The notes under the pieces are model-generated. The model did not search any database. It saw only the letters and a program-made list of their open reading frames with translations, and was not told where the DNA came from. Positions 1 to 8,640 of a DNA stretch of 64,000 nt are shown here, one piece after another. The translations under genes were made by a program, and so were the position numbers. Each line of letters opens with the position of its first letter. The first letter of the stretch is position 1. This DNA is from Dysgonomonas sp. 520 (GTDB lineage Bacteria; Bacteroidota; Bacteroidia; Bacteroidales; Dysgonomonadaceae): assembly GCF_010501095.1 (NCBI RefSeq), contig NZ_QVMP01000001.1:124001-188000 (forward strand), written 5' to 3'.

Positions 1-27
1 GCTGAAAAGATTAATTCAATCAAGGCT

Positions 28-633
28 TTATTGTAAACTTGAATTAATGGTGTCGATCAAAGCATTGATGTTGACGGTGAACAGGCGAACAGATATGGCG
101 AGCAATATGACGCCAAAAAACTTACGCATAATGAATACGCCTCCAACACCAAGCATTTTTTCAACAAACTTCAGGTTTTTAAGGACAACAAATACGATCA
201 CCATATTTATTAGTAAACCTAAAATAATATTCAAAAAGCTATATTCGGAACTTAAAGACAGCAGTGCCGTAAATGTGCCCGGTCCGGCAATCAGGGGAAA
301 AACGACGGGTACAAGCGTAGACGATGCTCCGGGCGAGTCGTATTTGAATATCTCTATTCCCAATATCATTTCGAGCGATATGATAAAGATAACCAAAGCT
401 CCTGCCACGGCAAAAGATTCAACATCAACATGAAACAAATCCAATATCCATTTGCCTACAAATAAGAAAACGACCAAAATGACAAAGGAATAGACAGAGG
501 CTTTGGACGCATTTATTTTATTATTTTCTCCCTGAACACCTAAAAAGATAGGTATTCCTCCCAGTACATCAATGATAGCAAATAGTATGATGAATGTACT
601 TATTACCTGCGATATGTTGAATGAAAAGTCCAT
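28..633 (-). CDS. MarC family integral membrane protein
   Basis: A 201-residue, almost entirely hydrophobic protein with about six membrane segments, which is the usual size and layout of the MarC/UPF0056 family. The N-terminal segment carries the family-like stretch FAIIDVLGGIPIF and the middle has PLIAGPGTFTALL, both typical of the two repeated halves. The family has no firmly established transport substrate, so no function is assigned. The start lies about 30 nt downstream of a minus-strand TAATTTTG element. It is a single-gene unit whose 3' end overlaps a short AT-rich inverted repeat (10-48). Family call is good, function unknown. Confidence 0.85.
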   Translation of the reverse strand: MDFSFNISQVISTFIILFAIIDVLGGIPIFLGVQGENNKINASKASVYSFVILVVFLFVGKWILDLFHVDVESFAVAGALVIFIISLEMILGIEIFKYDSPGASSTLVPVVFPLIAGPGTFTALLSLSSEYSFLNIILGLLINMVIVFVVLKNLKFVEKMLGVGGVFIMRKFFGVILLAISVRLFTVNINALIDTINSSLQ

Positions 634-662
634 AATATCATTAAGTTTTTATTTATTTACGC

Positions 663-670
663 CAAAATTA
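663..670 (-). promoter_or_regulatory. Bacteroides-type -7 element for the MarC-like gene
   Basis: CAAAATTA on the plus strand reads TAATTTTG on the minus strand and matches TAnnTTTG. It lies 30 nt upstream of the MarC-like start. No clear -33 TTTG is seen because the neighbouring repeat begins here. Confidence 0.5.
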
Positions 671-681
671 GTAGTTGAAAA

Positions 682-940
682 CGGTGGATTTTATTCGACA
701 TTTTCCGGGTGGAGTAGAACCCCACCCCTACACCTCTCCCTAACCCTCTCCAAAAGAGAGGGAATAAACCCCTCCCCCTAAAGGAGGAGGATAGGATGTA
801 GGGGCAGGCCTCTGGTCTGCCCGAAAGTAGGGGTGAAAAATATTTCGCCCGATATTGTGCCACACGGGCGTAAAATTTTACGCCCCTAGTAGGAGTATAT
901 TGTACAATTTAATCCAACATTTTCTACTACTGATTCGCAT
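682..940. repeat. Interspersed modular repeat, copy A
   Basis: G/C-rich block in an AT-rich intergenic region, sharing long stretches with 14742-14960 and 36355-36626. Shared modules are GGGTGGAGTA with CCCCACCCCTACAC, the hairpin GGGCAGGCC/GGTCTGCCC, the hairpin GGGCGTAAAA/TTTTACGCCC, an AAAATATTTCGCCC module, and the end block AATCCAACATTTT followed by GATTCGCAT. In this copy the last two hairpin modules are in the opposite order to copies B and C. No open reading frame with family resemblance is seen, so it is probably a non-autonomous element. The 634-1038 gap holds this repeat, the marC-like promoter and the aqpZ terminator. Confidence 0.85.
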
Positions 941-970
941 TTATAACAAATATACGAAGTCTTGTTCTTA

Positions 971-1008
971 GAAACAAAAAACCGGAGACACATTGTGTGG
1001 ACTCCGGC
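971..1008 (-). terminator. Rho-independent terminator of aqpZ
   Basis: On the minus strand CCGGAG and CTCCGG (982-1007) form the outer stem, with ACAC/GTGT inside, followed by TTTTTGTTTC. It begins about 30 nt after the aqpZ stop. Confidence 0.75.
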
Positions 1009-1038
1009 TTTATTTCTTTTCTGTTGGGTAGTCCCCTG

Positions 1039-1707
1039 TTATTCAGCTTCTTTTGTATCCAGAACTTTCCAGACAACAGCCGACAATGCTGCACCCACAA
1101 ACGGAGCAACAATAAATAACCATAGTTGTTTGATGGCATCCATACCTTCAAATAAGGCCGGACCTATACTTCTTGCAGGATTCACCGATGTTCCCGTAAT
1201 CGGAATACATACGATATGCACTAAAACCAAAGCTAAACCGATAGCCACTCCTGCAAATGCGTTATTTGCACCTTTAGATGTAACGCCCAATATTACAAGC
1301 ACAAAGATAAATGTGAATACTGTTTCGGCCACAAAAGCGGGTAAAACGTCAGTGTATCCATTTGCTCCTGTCAACGTAGTTGTCGAACCTGAATCTTTTG
1401 CAAGTACATAAAGTATTGCAGACCCTAAAATGGCTCCAATAACCTGAAAAATCATGTACATACCGGCATCTTTTCCCGATATTTTCTTAGATAGAAGCAA
1501 ACCAAGAGTAATAGCCGGATTTATATGACAACCCGATATTTTACCGATAGTGTAAACCATTGCCAAAACCGCAAGTCCAAAGGCAAAAGCAACCCCTAAA
1601 GTCCCAACACTATCAAATGGCTGATTAGCTCCTGCAAAAACAGCAGCTCCACATCCCATTAGCACAAGTACCATTGTACCAACTAACTCCGCAAGATATT
1701 TCTTCAT
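1039..1707 (-). CDS. aqpZ: Aquaporin Z-type water channel
   Basis: A 222-residue inner-membrane MIP family channel for water and possibly small neutral solutes. Six hydrophobic segments are visible and both family loops are intact: HINPAITLG (NPA at residues 63-65) and SVNPARSIG (NPA at about 176-178, followed by the selectivity-filter Arg). Length matches bacterial AqpZ, and GlpF-type insertions are absent. It is transcribed alone, with its own terminator downstream (971-1008). AqpZ is the best call; glycerol transport cannot be excluded from sequence alone. Confidence 0.93.
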   Translation of the reverse strand: MKKYLAELVGTMVLVLMGCGAAVFAGANQPFDSVGTLGVAFAFGLAVLAMVYTIGKISGCHINPAITLGLLLSKKISGKDAGMYMIFQVIGAILGSAILYVLAKDSGSTTTLTGANGYTDVLPAFVAETVFTFIFVLVILGVTSKGANNAFAGVAIGLALVLVHIVCIPITGTSVNPARSIGPALFEGMDAIKQLWLFIVAPFVGAALSAVVWKVLDTKEAE

Positions 1708-1848
1708 AATGAATAAAAAAAAATTAATTAATAATCGTAATTATCTTTAAAACGCCAAATTATACTTTTTTGTTCCAAAAAGAATCACATGAATTGTAGT
1801 TTTATAAAAAATTAAGGTCACAGACCTATTTGTTTATGTTCGAATCTC

Positions 1849-2730
1849 TTATTTATATATCTCCTTTTTTCCGGCAAGCAATGTATTTCGCATCAGGGAA
1901 ATAATTGTCATCGGTCCAACTCCTCCCGGAACAGGGGTTATGTAGGATGCCTTTTCCGATACTTCATCAAACTTGACATCGCCTTTCAGCCTGAAGCCCG
2001 ACTTTGTTTCTGTTGACGGCACACGGGTTGTACCGACATCAATCACAACAACGCCATCCTTCACCATGTCTCCTGTTAAAAATTCGGGGACACCTAATGC
2101 TGCGATTATTATGTCCGCTTGCTGGCAAATCTCCTTAATATTGGGCGTGCGGCTATGGCAAACCGTCACGGTAGCGTCACCCGGATATCCCTTTTGCATC
2201 ATCAAATTGGCAACGGGTTTCCCTACAATATTGCTCCGCCCCAGAACAACGCAATTTTTTCCTTGCGTGGGTATCTCATACCTTTTAAGCAGTTCCAGTA
2301 TTCCTGCCGGAGTAGCAGACACAAAGCAAGGCAAACCGATTGACATACGCCCTACATTGATAGGGTGAAAACCATCCACATCTTTCCGGTAGTCTATGGC
2401 TTCGATGATTCTTTGCTCCGAGATATGTTTAGGCAAGGGTAGCTGAACTATAAATCCGTCAATATCAGCATCTTGATTTAATCGCTCAACACATTGCAGC
2501 AATTCTTCTTCCGTAACATCATTTTCATAACGAATGAGGGTGGACTTGAAACCAACCTCTTCGCACGATTTCACCTTATTGGCAACATACGTTTCGCTAC
2601 CACCGTCGTGTCCTACCAATATTGCGGCCAAGTGAGGAGTTTTTCCTCCGGCAGCTTTTATTTTAGTTACTTCTTCTGCTATTTCTTTTTTTATTTGAGC
2701 CGAGATGGCTTTGCCGTCGATCAGTTGCAT
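1849..2730 (-). CDS. folD: Bifunctional methylene-THF dehydrogenase / methenyl-THF cyclohydrolase
   Basis: FolD interconverts 5,10-methylene-THF, 5,10-methenyl-THF and 10-formyl-THF in the cytoplasm. The 293-residue length is normal. Signature stretches are [14 protein letters not shown] (catalytic Tyr/Lys region), [10 protein letters not shown], the nucleotide-binding [11 protein letters not shown] and the C-terminal [10 protein letters not shown]. The start at 2730 lies 27 nt below a TATCTTTG promoter element. It complements fhs at 19866-21533, which supplies 10-formyl-THF from formate, although the two genes are unlinked here. Confidence 0.97.
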   Translation of the reverse strand: MQLIDGKAISAQIKKEIAEEVTKIKAAGGKTPHLAAILVGHDGGSETYVANKVKSCEEVGFKSTLIRYENDVTEEELLQCVERLNQDADIDGFIVQLPLPKHISEQRIIEAIDYRKDVDGFHPINVGRMSIGLPCFVSATPAGILELLKRYEIPTQGKNCVVLGRSNIVGKPVANLMMQKGYPGDATVTVCHSRTPNIKEICQQADIIIAALGVPEFLTGDMVKDGVVVIDVGTTRVPSTETKSGFRLKGDVKFDEVSEKASYITPVPGGVGPMTIISLMRNTLLAGKKEIYK

Positions 2731-2757
2731 AACGATATTTTATGTTTCTACTTGGTG

Positions 2758-2765
2758 CAAAGATA
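2758..2765 (-). promoter_or_regulatory. -7 element of folD promoter
   Basis: Minus-strand TATCTTTG, an exact TAnnTTTG match, placed 27 nt upstream of the folD ATG. Confidence 0.6.
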
Positions 2766-2799
2766 ATAAAAGTAAAAAAAGTATCCCTATACAGACAAA

Positions 2800-2838
2800 A
2801 CGAAAGTTGCCTCTAAATCATTTAGAGGCAACTTTCGT
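2800..2838 (-). terminator. Strong terminator of the 2863-3522 lipoprotein gene
   Basis: Perfect 18-bp stem (2800-2817 with 2821-2838) and a 3-nt loop. On the minus strand it is followed by TTTTGTCTG. It separates the lipoprotein gene from the folD promoter. Confidence 0.85.
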
Positions 2839-2862
2839 TTATCATCAGAAGCATTTTTTATT

Positions 2863-3522
2863 TTAATATACCTCCAAGGTATATTTTTGTTCTGTGTTTT
2901 TATATGCATAGACGTATGAATAATCATAAACACGATATACTAAACCTTCATCAGTGTAGGCATAAACATTATATCTACGTTCGGCCGGAATTTCTGTAAA
3001 CTTCACAACTCCATCCTTGTCTGTTTTTCCTGTGAAATATGCAGCAGATTTAATTTGGTCTACACTTGGTTGGCTACCTAACGAGAACGGAAGCAATGCG
3101 ACATTCAAAGCACCTACATTTATATTATAATAAGAGTAGAAATACAATGTCAAAGCTCCTGCGTTTGCTAGCGGATTCATTTCCAAAACCTTTTCCGAGC
3201 CGGCTATAATTTGTACTATTTCACTTACAGAATATGGAACTCCATTTTTTTCAGCTGTTGCATAGCATAAATAAGATCCTTGCAATAGTTTCCCTACATC
3301 GCACATACCCGATTTATCTGAAACCCCCTCGTATAAGTTATAATCTGTGCTATAACTTACATAAACATTCGCATCCGACACAGGTTTCTTGTCATTGTCA
3401 ATCACTTTAATTTTCAGGTTGCCTTGCTGGTTTATCGTTACTGTTATTTCATCAGGATCTTTTTCGCAAGAGAAGAACAAGATGGAAGATAAAAGCAGAA
3501 TAATGAAATTTAATCTCTTCAT
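2863..3522 (-). CDS. Secreted lipoprotein with Ig-like carboxypeptidase-regulatory fold repeats
   Basis: A 219-residue protein with a lipoprotein signal (IILLLSSILFFSC, lipidated Cys at about residue 19) followed by acidic residues typical of Bacteroidetes surface export (CEKDPDE). Residues about 35-90 (LKIKVIDNDKKPVSDANVYV then GVSDKSGMCDVGKL) look like a CarboxypepD_reg/CnaB-like beta-sandwich. A second similar pattern (TGKTDKDGVVKFTEIPA) follows near residue 165. Probably an outer-surface lipoprotein; no enzymatic motif is seen. Single-gene unit with its own promoter and terminator. Confidence 0.75.
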   Translation of the reverse strand: MKRLNFIILLLSSILFFSCEKDPDEITVTINQQGNLKIKVIDNDKKPVSDANVYVSYSTDYNLYEGVSDKSGMCDVGKLLQGSYLCYATAEKNGVPYSVSEIVQIIAGSEKVLEMNPLANAGALTLYFYSYYNINVGALNVALLPFSLGSQPSVDQIKSAAYFTGKTDKDGVVKFTEIPAERRYNVYAYTDEGLVYRVYDYSYVYAYKNTEQKYTLEVY

Positions 3523-3581
3523 AAATAGGTGTCTTTAAATATTTGCAATGTTAATTTTTTTATTTTTTCACATTCAGACTT

Positions 3582-3611
3582 CAAAGATATAATTATTCCA
3601 GAATTGACAAA
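3582..3611 (-). promoter_or_regulatory. Full Bacteroides-type promoter for the 2863-3522 gene
   Basis: On the minus strand TTTG (3608-3611), an 18-nt spacer and TATCTTTG (3582-3589). The ATG is 60 nt downstream. Confidence 0.7.
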
Positions 3612-3712
3612 CCATTATCTTATTTTTATTTAAATAGAATAGGAGAATTGGACAATAGCGAACTTAATTCTCATTTAAGTTGTTAACTTTAAAAACAAAA
3701 AATATTTTAATT

Positions 3713-3973
3713 ATGAAAAAGATTCTTTTTACACTATTCCTTGCAACAGCACTAACTGCATGTGGTGCAGCATACAACACAGCTCTTAAACAGATTGATT
3801 TGGGCATGACAAAACAAGAGGTGGTTGGCCTGATGGGTGACAAATATGATACCGTAGAACAACGAAGCTATGGCAACGAAACCATCATGTATAAAGACCG
3901 ATATAAAAATTATTGGTACTTTGTTTTTGTAGACAATCACTTAAACAAATGGTATAAAGAAACTGAGAATTAA
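3713..3973 (+). CDS. Small BamE/SmpA-like lipoprotein
   Basis: The preferred start at 3713 gives an 86-residue protein with a lipobox (FLATALTACG) and a single small domain containing IDLGMTKQEVVGLMG, the pattern seen in SmpA/OmlA (BamE-like) and related small lipoproteins. An upstream in-frame ATG at 3680 would put a non-signal stretch ahead of the signal peptide and is rejected. No known partner is adjacent; the neighbouring gene is capsule wzc, convergent. It may assist outer-membrane assembly, but that is inferred from fold resemblance only. Confidence 0.7.
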   Translation: MKKILFTLFLATALTACGAAYNTALKQIDLGMTKQEVVGLMGDKYDTVEQRSYGNETIMYKDRYKNYWYFVFVDNHLNKWYKETEN

Positions 3974-3990
3974 AATACAGTTTGACAATA

Positions 3991-4021
3991 AAAAAAGAAT
4001 CCAACAAATCGGATTCTTTTT
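3991..4021. terminator. Bidirectional terminator between convergent genes
   Basis: AAAGAATCC and GGATTCTTT form a 9-bp stem with A/T tracts on both sides, serving the small lipoprotein gene (+) and the Wzc-like gene (-). Confidence 0.8.
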
Positions 4022-4045
4022 TTATTTATGTAGATATATTTTCTT

Positions 4046-6376
4046 TTATTTTTCAGTATTATAGCCATAGTTTTTACCATATCCATACCTATAACTAGAA
4101 TTTTTCACACCATTCAATACAATGCATACTTCTTTCAATTTGCTTTCTGACACCAGGTCGTTAACAAATTCAACAGCTTTTTTCGGGGTTACTCCTTCTC
4201 TAACAGTATAAAGTGTCACATCCACATATTCGTCAATCAGAAATGTGTCTGAAACTAATCCTACCGGAGCTGTGTCGACAATAACAAAATCATACTTTTC
4301 TTTTGCATCCGACAATAAATGTTTAAGCCTTTTGTCCATCAACAATTCGTTCGGATTTGGCGGTATTGTACCCGAAATCATTATATCCAGCTTGCTGTTC
4401 TCACTTGATGTAGATATATAGTTTTCCCATTTATCGTCCGAACTTATGACGTAGTCTGTCAGTCCCTTTTTATTCGACATGTTCATATAAATCTTCAATT
4501 TCGGATTTCTTATATCGGCTCCTATCAGCAGCACCTTCTTATTTGATGCAGCATAGCTTAAAGCAAGATTCAGACTTACAAACGTTTTTCCTTCTCCCGA
4601 TATTGTAGATGTTACCAAAATAACTTTATTTTTATTGTGTTTCAAGATAAAGTTAATATTATTGCGTAACGTTCTGAACATTTCAACAATAGGGGTATTT
4701 GTATTTTGATGTACCAGTATTGGATTCTTGGATTTAACCGTCCCTAGTTGTCCAACAACCGGAACTTCTGTTATTTGTTCAAGTTCTTCCTGACTTGATA
4801 TGTTAGTTCTCAGGGTTTTAACAATGTATATCAAAACGATGGGCAGAAGCAATGCTACTAGAATGACAGCAAGCAATATGATTTTTGTGTTTGGTGACAC
4901 CTTTGGACTCTTTAATGACGGAGATTGAACAATACGAGCTTTGCCCGGCGTGGAAGCCATTGCAATATTCGATTCTTCTTTCTTTTGCATTAAATACAAA
5001 AACAAATTTTCTTTGATTTTTTGTTCTCTCATTTTCTCCAACAAGTTCTTTTGTTGCTGAGGGAGAGACTTTATCCGGGTGTTCATTTCCAAAGCTTGCC
5101 TATCCAAATCTTTCTTGGTAGAAAGGTTTGCAAGTTTCAGGTTTTTCACAGAAAGCAATATACTTTCTCTTGTGTTGTATAAGTCTTCAGACAATCTTTG
5201 TCTTGACGGACTATCTTCATTTGTTGTGCTTAATAGCCTGTCATAACCCAATAGCTTTGAGTTATAGTCCATTATCAATTGAGACAAAGATGGGTCTGTG
5301 ATACCGATATTAGGCACTAATTTGAACTCATTCTCAGGCTTCTGTATAAATGATTCTATCAGAGAAATAATGTTTAATCGGGTATCAATATCCAATTTCC
5401 GTTGTTCGTATGTTCCTGTTTGTTCTACATACAACTTAGTTTCGGAAGTTAAATCTGTAATGCTATTTGTTTGCTTATAATCGACAAGGGATGTTTCTAT
5501 TCCACTCAATTCCACTTCAAGTTCTTTTAACCGGTCATTAATGAAGCTGGCAGTGTTTTGAGTCATTCTGTTGTTTTCTTCAATACTTGATTCATTATAT
5601 TGCGAAACCAATTCATTTAAGATAGCTACACCTTTCGATTTATTGCTTACAACTATATCAATATCCAGCACAGAAGCTCCCTGAAATGTTTCACTTATAG
5701 ATATCATAGATGATAACCTCCGTGCAACAGTTAAAACATCGTTTACAACAATTTCATATTCATCAGATTTTATTTTTTTTCCACTAAGTTGAACTAACAA
5801 ATTTCCATATTTGTCTAGTTTTATTGTTTGTGGAAATTCGACCTGAGTATATTCTACTTCCTGTTCATTTCCTTCGTTATCCTTATATGCTCCGAAAACA
5901 TCAAAGCCGGAACCATTTTTTGTTATCTGAAGTTCAATAAGGTCTAAAGAATATTCGCCTTCAGTGTAGGTTACAGTGAAAGGAGATTCTGTAAATATAT
6001 CTTCACTTATGAGACTCCCTTTTTCAAAATAAGAAGCTTGAAGCCCCAATTCCACTACAACTTTTTCCAATAGGTCTGTCGATGCCAATATTGCTCTTTC
6101 ATTGTCAATATTATTTGTTGATGTAAATATTCCAAGTTGGTCTAAATTTGTTAAGGCCGAACTTGCGGTTGAATTTTTATCAACATTAAGTAATATTTGC
6201 AATGATGCTTTATATTTTTTAGGAGTTGTTATAATGTAAAACCCTCCTAGTAAAGCACACAAAATGAATGAAGCAACAAACCATCTCCAATATCTGATAT
6301 ACTCTAATAATATCTCAGATATGTTTATCGATTCATCATCTTTTTCCTTTGTCCAGATGTCCTTCTCTTTTCTCAT
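4046..6376 (-). CDS. Wzc-like capsule co-polymerase / BY-kinase
   Basis: A 776-residue inner-membrane protein of the Wzz/GumC plus bacterial tyrosine kinase type. An N-terminal membrane segment (about residues 33-50) and a second one (about 510-530) bracket a long periplasmic coiled-coil region. The C-terminal cytoplasmic kinase has Walker A (SGEGKTF, about 595), an A' motif LLIGADIRNPK in which the usual first Asp is Gly, and Walker B FVIVDTAPVG. It ends in a Tyr cluster (SSYRYGYGKNYGYN) suited to autophosphorylation. It sits 6 nt downstream of the Wza-like gene, forming an export pair. No cognate phosphatase is next to it. Confidence 0.92.
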   Translation of the reverse strand: MRKEKDIWTKEKDDESINISEILLEYIRYWRWFVASFILCALLGGFYIITTPKKYKASLQILLNVDKNSTASSALTNLDQLGIFTSTNNIDNERAILASTDLLEKVVVELGLQASYFEKGSLISEDIFTESPFTVTYTEGEYSLDLIELQITKNGSGFDVFGAYKDNEGNEQEVEYTQVEFPQTIKLDKYGNLLVQLSGKKIKSDEYEIVVNDVLTVARRLSSMISISETFQGASVLDIDIVVSNKSKGVAILNELVSQYNESSIEENNRMTQNTASFINDRLKELEVELSGIETSLVDYKQTNSITDLTSETKLYVEQTGTYEQRKLDIDTRLNIISLIESFIQKPENEFKLVPNIGITDPSLSQLIMDYNSKLLGYDRLLSTTNEDSPSRQRLSEDLYNTRESILLSVKNLKLANLSTKKDLDRQALEMNTRIKSLPQQQKNLLEKMREQKIKENLFLYLMQKKEESNIAMASTPGKARIVQSPSLKSPKVSPNTKIILLAVILVALLLPIVLIYIVKTLRTNISSQEELEQITEVPVVGQLGTVKSKNPILVHQNTNTPIVEMFRTLRNNINFILKHNKNKVILVTSTISGEGKTFVSLNLALSYAASNKKVLLIGADIRNPKLKIYMNMSNKKGLTDYVISSDDKWENYISTSSENSKLDIMISGTIPPNPNELLMDKRLKHLLSDAKEKYDFVIVDTAPVGLVSDTFLIDEYVDVTLYTVREGVTPKKAVEFVNDLVSESKLKEVCIVLNGVKNSSYRYGYGKNYGYNTEK

Positions 6377-6382
6377 ATTAAA

Positions 6383-7192
6383 TTATCTAAGAATGATAGA
6401 TATTACAGAAATCATGATTGACAATGCAGACATGGTTATAGTCTCGAAAGAACCAAATCGAGAACTGTTTCCTTTGGCTGCATTTGCTTCCACAAACAGA
6501 TAATCATTTTGTTGCAGATAGTATATATCTTTATTCAATAATAAATTTTTATCCTGTAAGTTTATTCTATGAATTTCAAGTTCTCCATTATCTTTGGTTC
6601 TCACCAGCAGAACATTGTCTCTCCTACCATAAATAGTTAAATCGCCGGCCCTTGTCAGTGCTTCAAAGATTGTCATCTTTTCGTTTAATGTGCTATACTC
6701 TCCGGGACTGGAAACCTCTCCGGCAACCATCACTTTGTAGTTAAGAAAACGAATGTTTACAATTGGATTTTCAGTTAGATATTTAGGGTAAATCAGTGAT
6801 GCGATAAAGTTTTGAGCCTCTGTTTTTGTCATCCCTCCAATTTTCAACTTGCCTAATACAGGAAAATTGATTTCACCTTCATTGCTCACAACATAGTTTT
6901 GTAGAGAACCCGATGACAGTGTTACACTTTGTGTTGTTGTGGAGACTGCGCTGTATTGATCGTTAGAAACCAACGGTAAATTAAAATCAACAACAGCAGG
7001 AGATTGAGCATTAACCGTTATGCTTAGTATATCTTTTGGTTTTATTTTTGCATCATACAATAATGCATTCTCTTTTAATTCTTTTCCAGAGAGAGTCTCT
7101 GCGTCTTTCAAATAAGGTAGTTCTTTGTATGTGTTACAAGAAAAAAAGAATAATAAAGCAAAAAATACAGGTAAAACTTTCATAGTTCTCAT
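6383..7192 (-). CDS. Wza-like polysaccharide export lipoprotein
   Basis: A 269-residue outer-membrane lipoprotein (signal ending LLFFFSCN). It has a Poly_export domain (about residues 45-140, including LSITVNAQSP and INFPVLGKLKIGG) and one SLBB domain (about 145-230, including VMVAGEVSSPGEYS). A final hydrophobic helix (ALSIMISVISIIL) fits the membrane-spanning end of a short Wza. It is the first gene of a two-gene unit with the Wzc-like kinase. Together they would form the trans-envelope conduit for a capsule or exopolysaccharide. Glycosyltransferases are not adjacent; possible partners lie at 16.6 kb and 61.7-64 kb. Confidence 0.92.
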   Translation of the reverse strand: MRTMKVLPVFFALLFFFSCNTYKELPYLKDAETLSGKELKENALLYDAKIKPKDILSITVNAQSPAVVDFNLPLVSNDQYSAVSTTTQSVTLSSGSLQNYVVSNEGEINFPVLGKLKIGGMTKTEAQNFIASLIYPKYLTENPIVNIRFLNYKVMVAGEVSSPGEYSTLNEKMTIFEALTRAGDLTIYGRRDNVLLVRTKDNGELEIHRINLQDKNLLLNKDIYYLQQNDYLFVEANAAKGNSSRFGSFETITMSALSIMISVISIILR

Positions 7193-7219
7193 TTATTTGT
7201 CTTTATATTAAATCGGCAA

Positions 7220-7227
7220 CAAAGATA
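7220..7227 (-). promoter_or_regulatory. -7 element of the wza-wzc promoter
   Basis: Minus-strand TATCTTTG 27 nt upstream of the Wza-like ATG. No -33 TTTG is seen. Confidence 0.55.
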
Positions 7228-7333
7228 AGAAAATATTTAATTTTAACGCTTAGTATCTACTTAAAGATAACTTGAAAGTTAAAGTCTTTGTTGTTTATCG
7301 CAATTTATTACAGGTCAATGCAGTATAAATAAA

Positions 7334-7363
7334 ATAGCAGAATAAAAAAGATTTATCCTGCTA
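7334..7363 (-). terminator. Terminator of rpsT
   Basis: TAGCAG-ATAAA pairs with TTTAT-CTGCTA around one mismatch; on the minus strand it is followed by TTTTATTTATAC. It lies about 35 nt after the rpsT stop. Confidence 0.7.
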
Positions 7364-7397
7364 CTTTTATATTTTTAAAGTGTAAAGATTTGAATCT

Positions 7398-7649
7398 TTA
7401 CAACGTGTTTACGTGATGAGCTAATTTAGACTTTAAGTTGTTAGCTTTATTTCTATGAATAACGTTTTTCTTTGCTAGTCTATCCAGCATTGAACAAACC
7501 GAAGGGTATAGACCTTGAGCTTCAGCTTTATCTGTTGTTGAACGTAGTTTTTTCACAGCATTACGTGTTGTTCTCGCAACATATCTGTTACGTAAACGTT
7601 TCACATTAGCTTGTTTGATTCTTTTTATTGCTGATTTATGATTTGCCAT
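7398..7649 (-). CDS. rpsT: 30S ribosomal protein S20
   Basis: An 83-residue basic protein starting [13 protein letters not shown], the characteristic S20 N terminus, with Lys/Arg-rich helices throughout and the conserved [16 protein letters not shown] stretch. It binds 16S rRNA during small-subunit assembly. It follows tRNA-Glu by about 35 nt on the same strand and shares the strong promoter upstream of the tRNA, so the two are probably co-transcribed. Confidence 0.97.
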   Translation of the reverse strand: MANHKSAIKRIKQANVKRLRNRYVARTTRNAVKKLRSTTDKAEAQGLYPSVCSMLDRLAKKNVIHRNKANNLKSKLAHHVNTL

Positions 7650-7684
7650 TTTGACTAATCTTTTTTTATTATAATTAAATATTG

Positions 7685-7756
7685 TAGCCCATAGGGGAGT
7701 CGAACCCCTCTTTCAAGAATGAAAATCTTGCGTCCTAACCGATAGACGAATGGGCC
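7685..7756 (-). tRNA. tRNA-Glu (anticodon TTC)
   Basis: The minus strand begins GGCCCATTCGTCTATCGG and folds as a full cloverleaf. The acceptor is GGCCCAT/ATGGGCT, the anticodon stem CAAGA/TCTTG has loop TTTTCAT (anticodon TTC), and the T arm contains GGTTCGACTCC. CCA is not encoded. 72 nt. Confidence 0.97.
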
Positions 7757-7811
7757 ATATCTTGAGTTGATCTGTTACTTATTCGTAGCTAATCTCTCTC
7801 GATTGCGGATG

Positions 7812-7842
7812 CAAAGGTAGCACGTTTTTATTTATATCCAAA
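7812..7842 (-). promoter_or_regulatory. Consensus promoter for tRNA-Glu and rpsT
   Basis: Minus-strand TTTG (7839-7842), exactly 19 nt spacer, TACCTTTG (7812-7819). It is one of the two best promoter matches in the window, as expected for a stable-RNA unit. Confidence 0.8.
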
Positions 7843-7945
7843 TTTTTTGATTGTATTTTTTTACTTTTTTTCCTCAAAAAGTAAAATTTGCTACTCCGGA
7901 TATTGCAAATCAACAAGTTCTACTACTTTATGTTTTGCAAAATAA

Positions 7946-7979
7946 AAATCCTCCTCTCAAAAATTGAAAAGGAGGATTT
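7946..7979. terminator. Terminator of the mce-mmdA module
   Basis: AAATCCTCC/GGAGGATTT stem with T-rich flanks, 22 nt after the stop of the biotin carrier gene. It closes the minus-strand module, so no further subunit gene follows on this transcript. Confidence 0.75.
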
Positions 7980-8001
7980 CTTTATTTTAGTCTATCGAAG
8001 A

Positions 8002-8421
8002 TTATTCTATTGTCAGGATTACAACTCCTTCAAGTATAGAATCGCCCGGATTTACGTTGATGGAAGTTACTTTTCCGGCCATTGGAGCCGATATAACATT
8101 TTCCATCTTCATTGCTTCTAATACGGCTACTGTATCTCCTTTATTCACAGTATCTCCAACGCTTACCTTAACATCAACGATGATGCCCGGCAGTGGCGAT
8201 TTAATCGCTCCTTTGCCCGATCCGGCCGCTTTAGGCGCAGATGGTGCGGACGCAGAGGCCACGGGACGTTGGATTTTTGGAGCTGCCGGTTCTTCTTCCT
8301 TCTTTTCCAGCTCTACTTTGTAATAGGCTCCGTTAACGCCTACCTCAGCCAAAGTTTCATCTTTTTTGTCAACGGTAACTTCGTATATCTTACCGTTAAT
8401 CGTATATTTAAAAGTTTTCAT
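8002..8421 (-). CDS. Biotin carboxyl carrier subunit of acyl-CoA (de)carboxylase
   Basis: A 139-residue protein: an N-terminal segment, a Pro/Ala-rich linker (about residues 45-65), and a C-terminal biotinyl domain with the attachment motif EAMKMEN (Lys near residue 107). Such small carriers are the gamma subunit of Na+-pumping methylmalonyl-CoA or oxaloacetate decarboxylases, and they also serve soluble acyl-CoA carboxylases. It is the last gene of the mce-mmdA-(OadG-like)-carrier unit. The beta (membrane) subunit usually found next in this family is absent; a terminator and tRNA-Glu follow instead. Confidence 0.92.
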   Translation of the reverse strand: MKTFKYTINGKIYEVTVDKKDETLAEVGVNGAYYKVELEKKEEEPAAPKIQRPVASASAPSAPKAAGSGKGAIKSPLPGIIVDVKVSVGDTVNKGDTVAVLEAMKMENVISAPMAGKVTSINVNPGDSILEGVVILTIE

Positions 8422-8437
8422 ATTCTACTTTCTTTTT

Positions 8438-8620
8438 TTACTTTCTGGTTGGTAGTTGTCTTAATCCAAACTCTTTGGAAGACCATGGTAAATATTCCTG
8501 AGACTGTCTTTTGATTGTTAAAACTTTTGCTTCAACATCATGAACTTCATCTTCAATATCATAAAGAGCCATAGCGATAACAGCCAAAATATCAGTATCT
8601 ATTTGTTCTGCTTTTTTCAT
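8438..8620 (-). CDS. Short OadG-tail-like protein without a membrane anchor
   Basis: A 60-residue protein. The stretch ILAVIAMALYDIEDEVHDV followed by EAKVLTI, then WSSKEFGLR, resembles the cytoplasmic C-terminal part of OadG/MmdD-type subunits (recalled pattern, not searched). The hydrophobic N-terminal anchor of those subunits is missing. It lies between the carboxyltransferase and biotin carrier genes, where OadG-like subunits are normally encoded, with gaps of 16 and 20 nt. It is likely a structural subunit that docks the carboxyltransferase and carrier. Loss of the anchor fits the missing beta subunit. Confidence 0.65.
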   Translation of the reverse strand: MKKAEQIDTDILAVIAMALYDIEDEVHDVEAKVLTIKRQSQEYLPWSSKEFGLRQLPTRK

Positions 8621-8640
8621 AATTCTTATGATGTTAGAGA

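Noticed and set aside
682-940. CRISPR array
   Set aside because: The repeated G/C-rich units are palindromes of different sequence without regular spacers.
7946-7979. Possible truncated beta-subunit gene after the biotin carrier
   Set aside because: The 245 nt between the carrier stop and tRNA-Glu contain only a terminator and the tRNA promoter; no coding remnant is visible.
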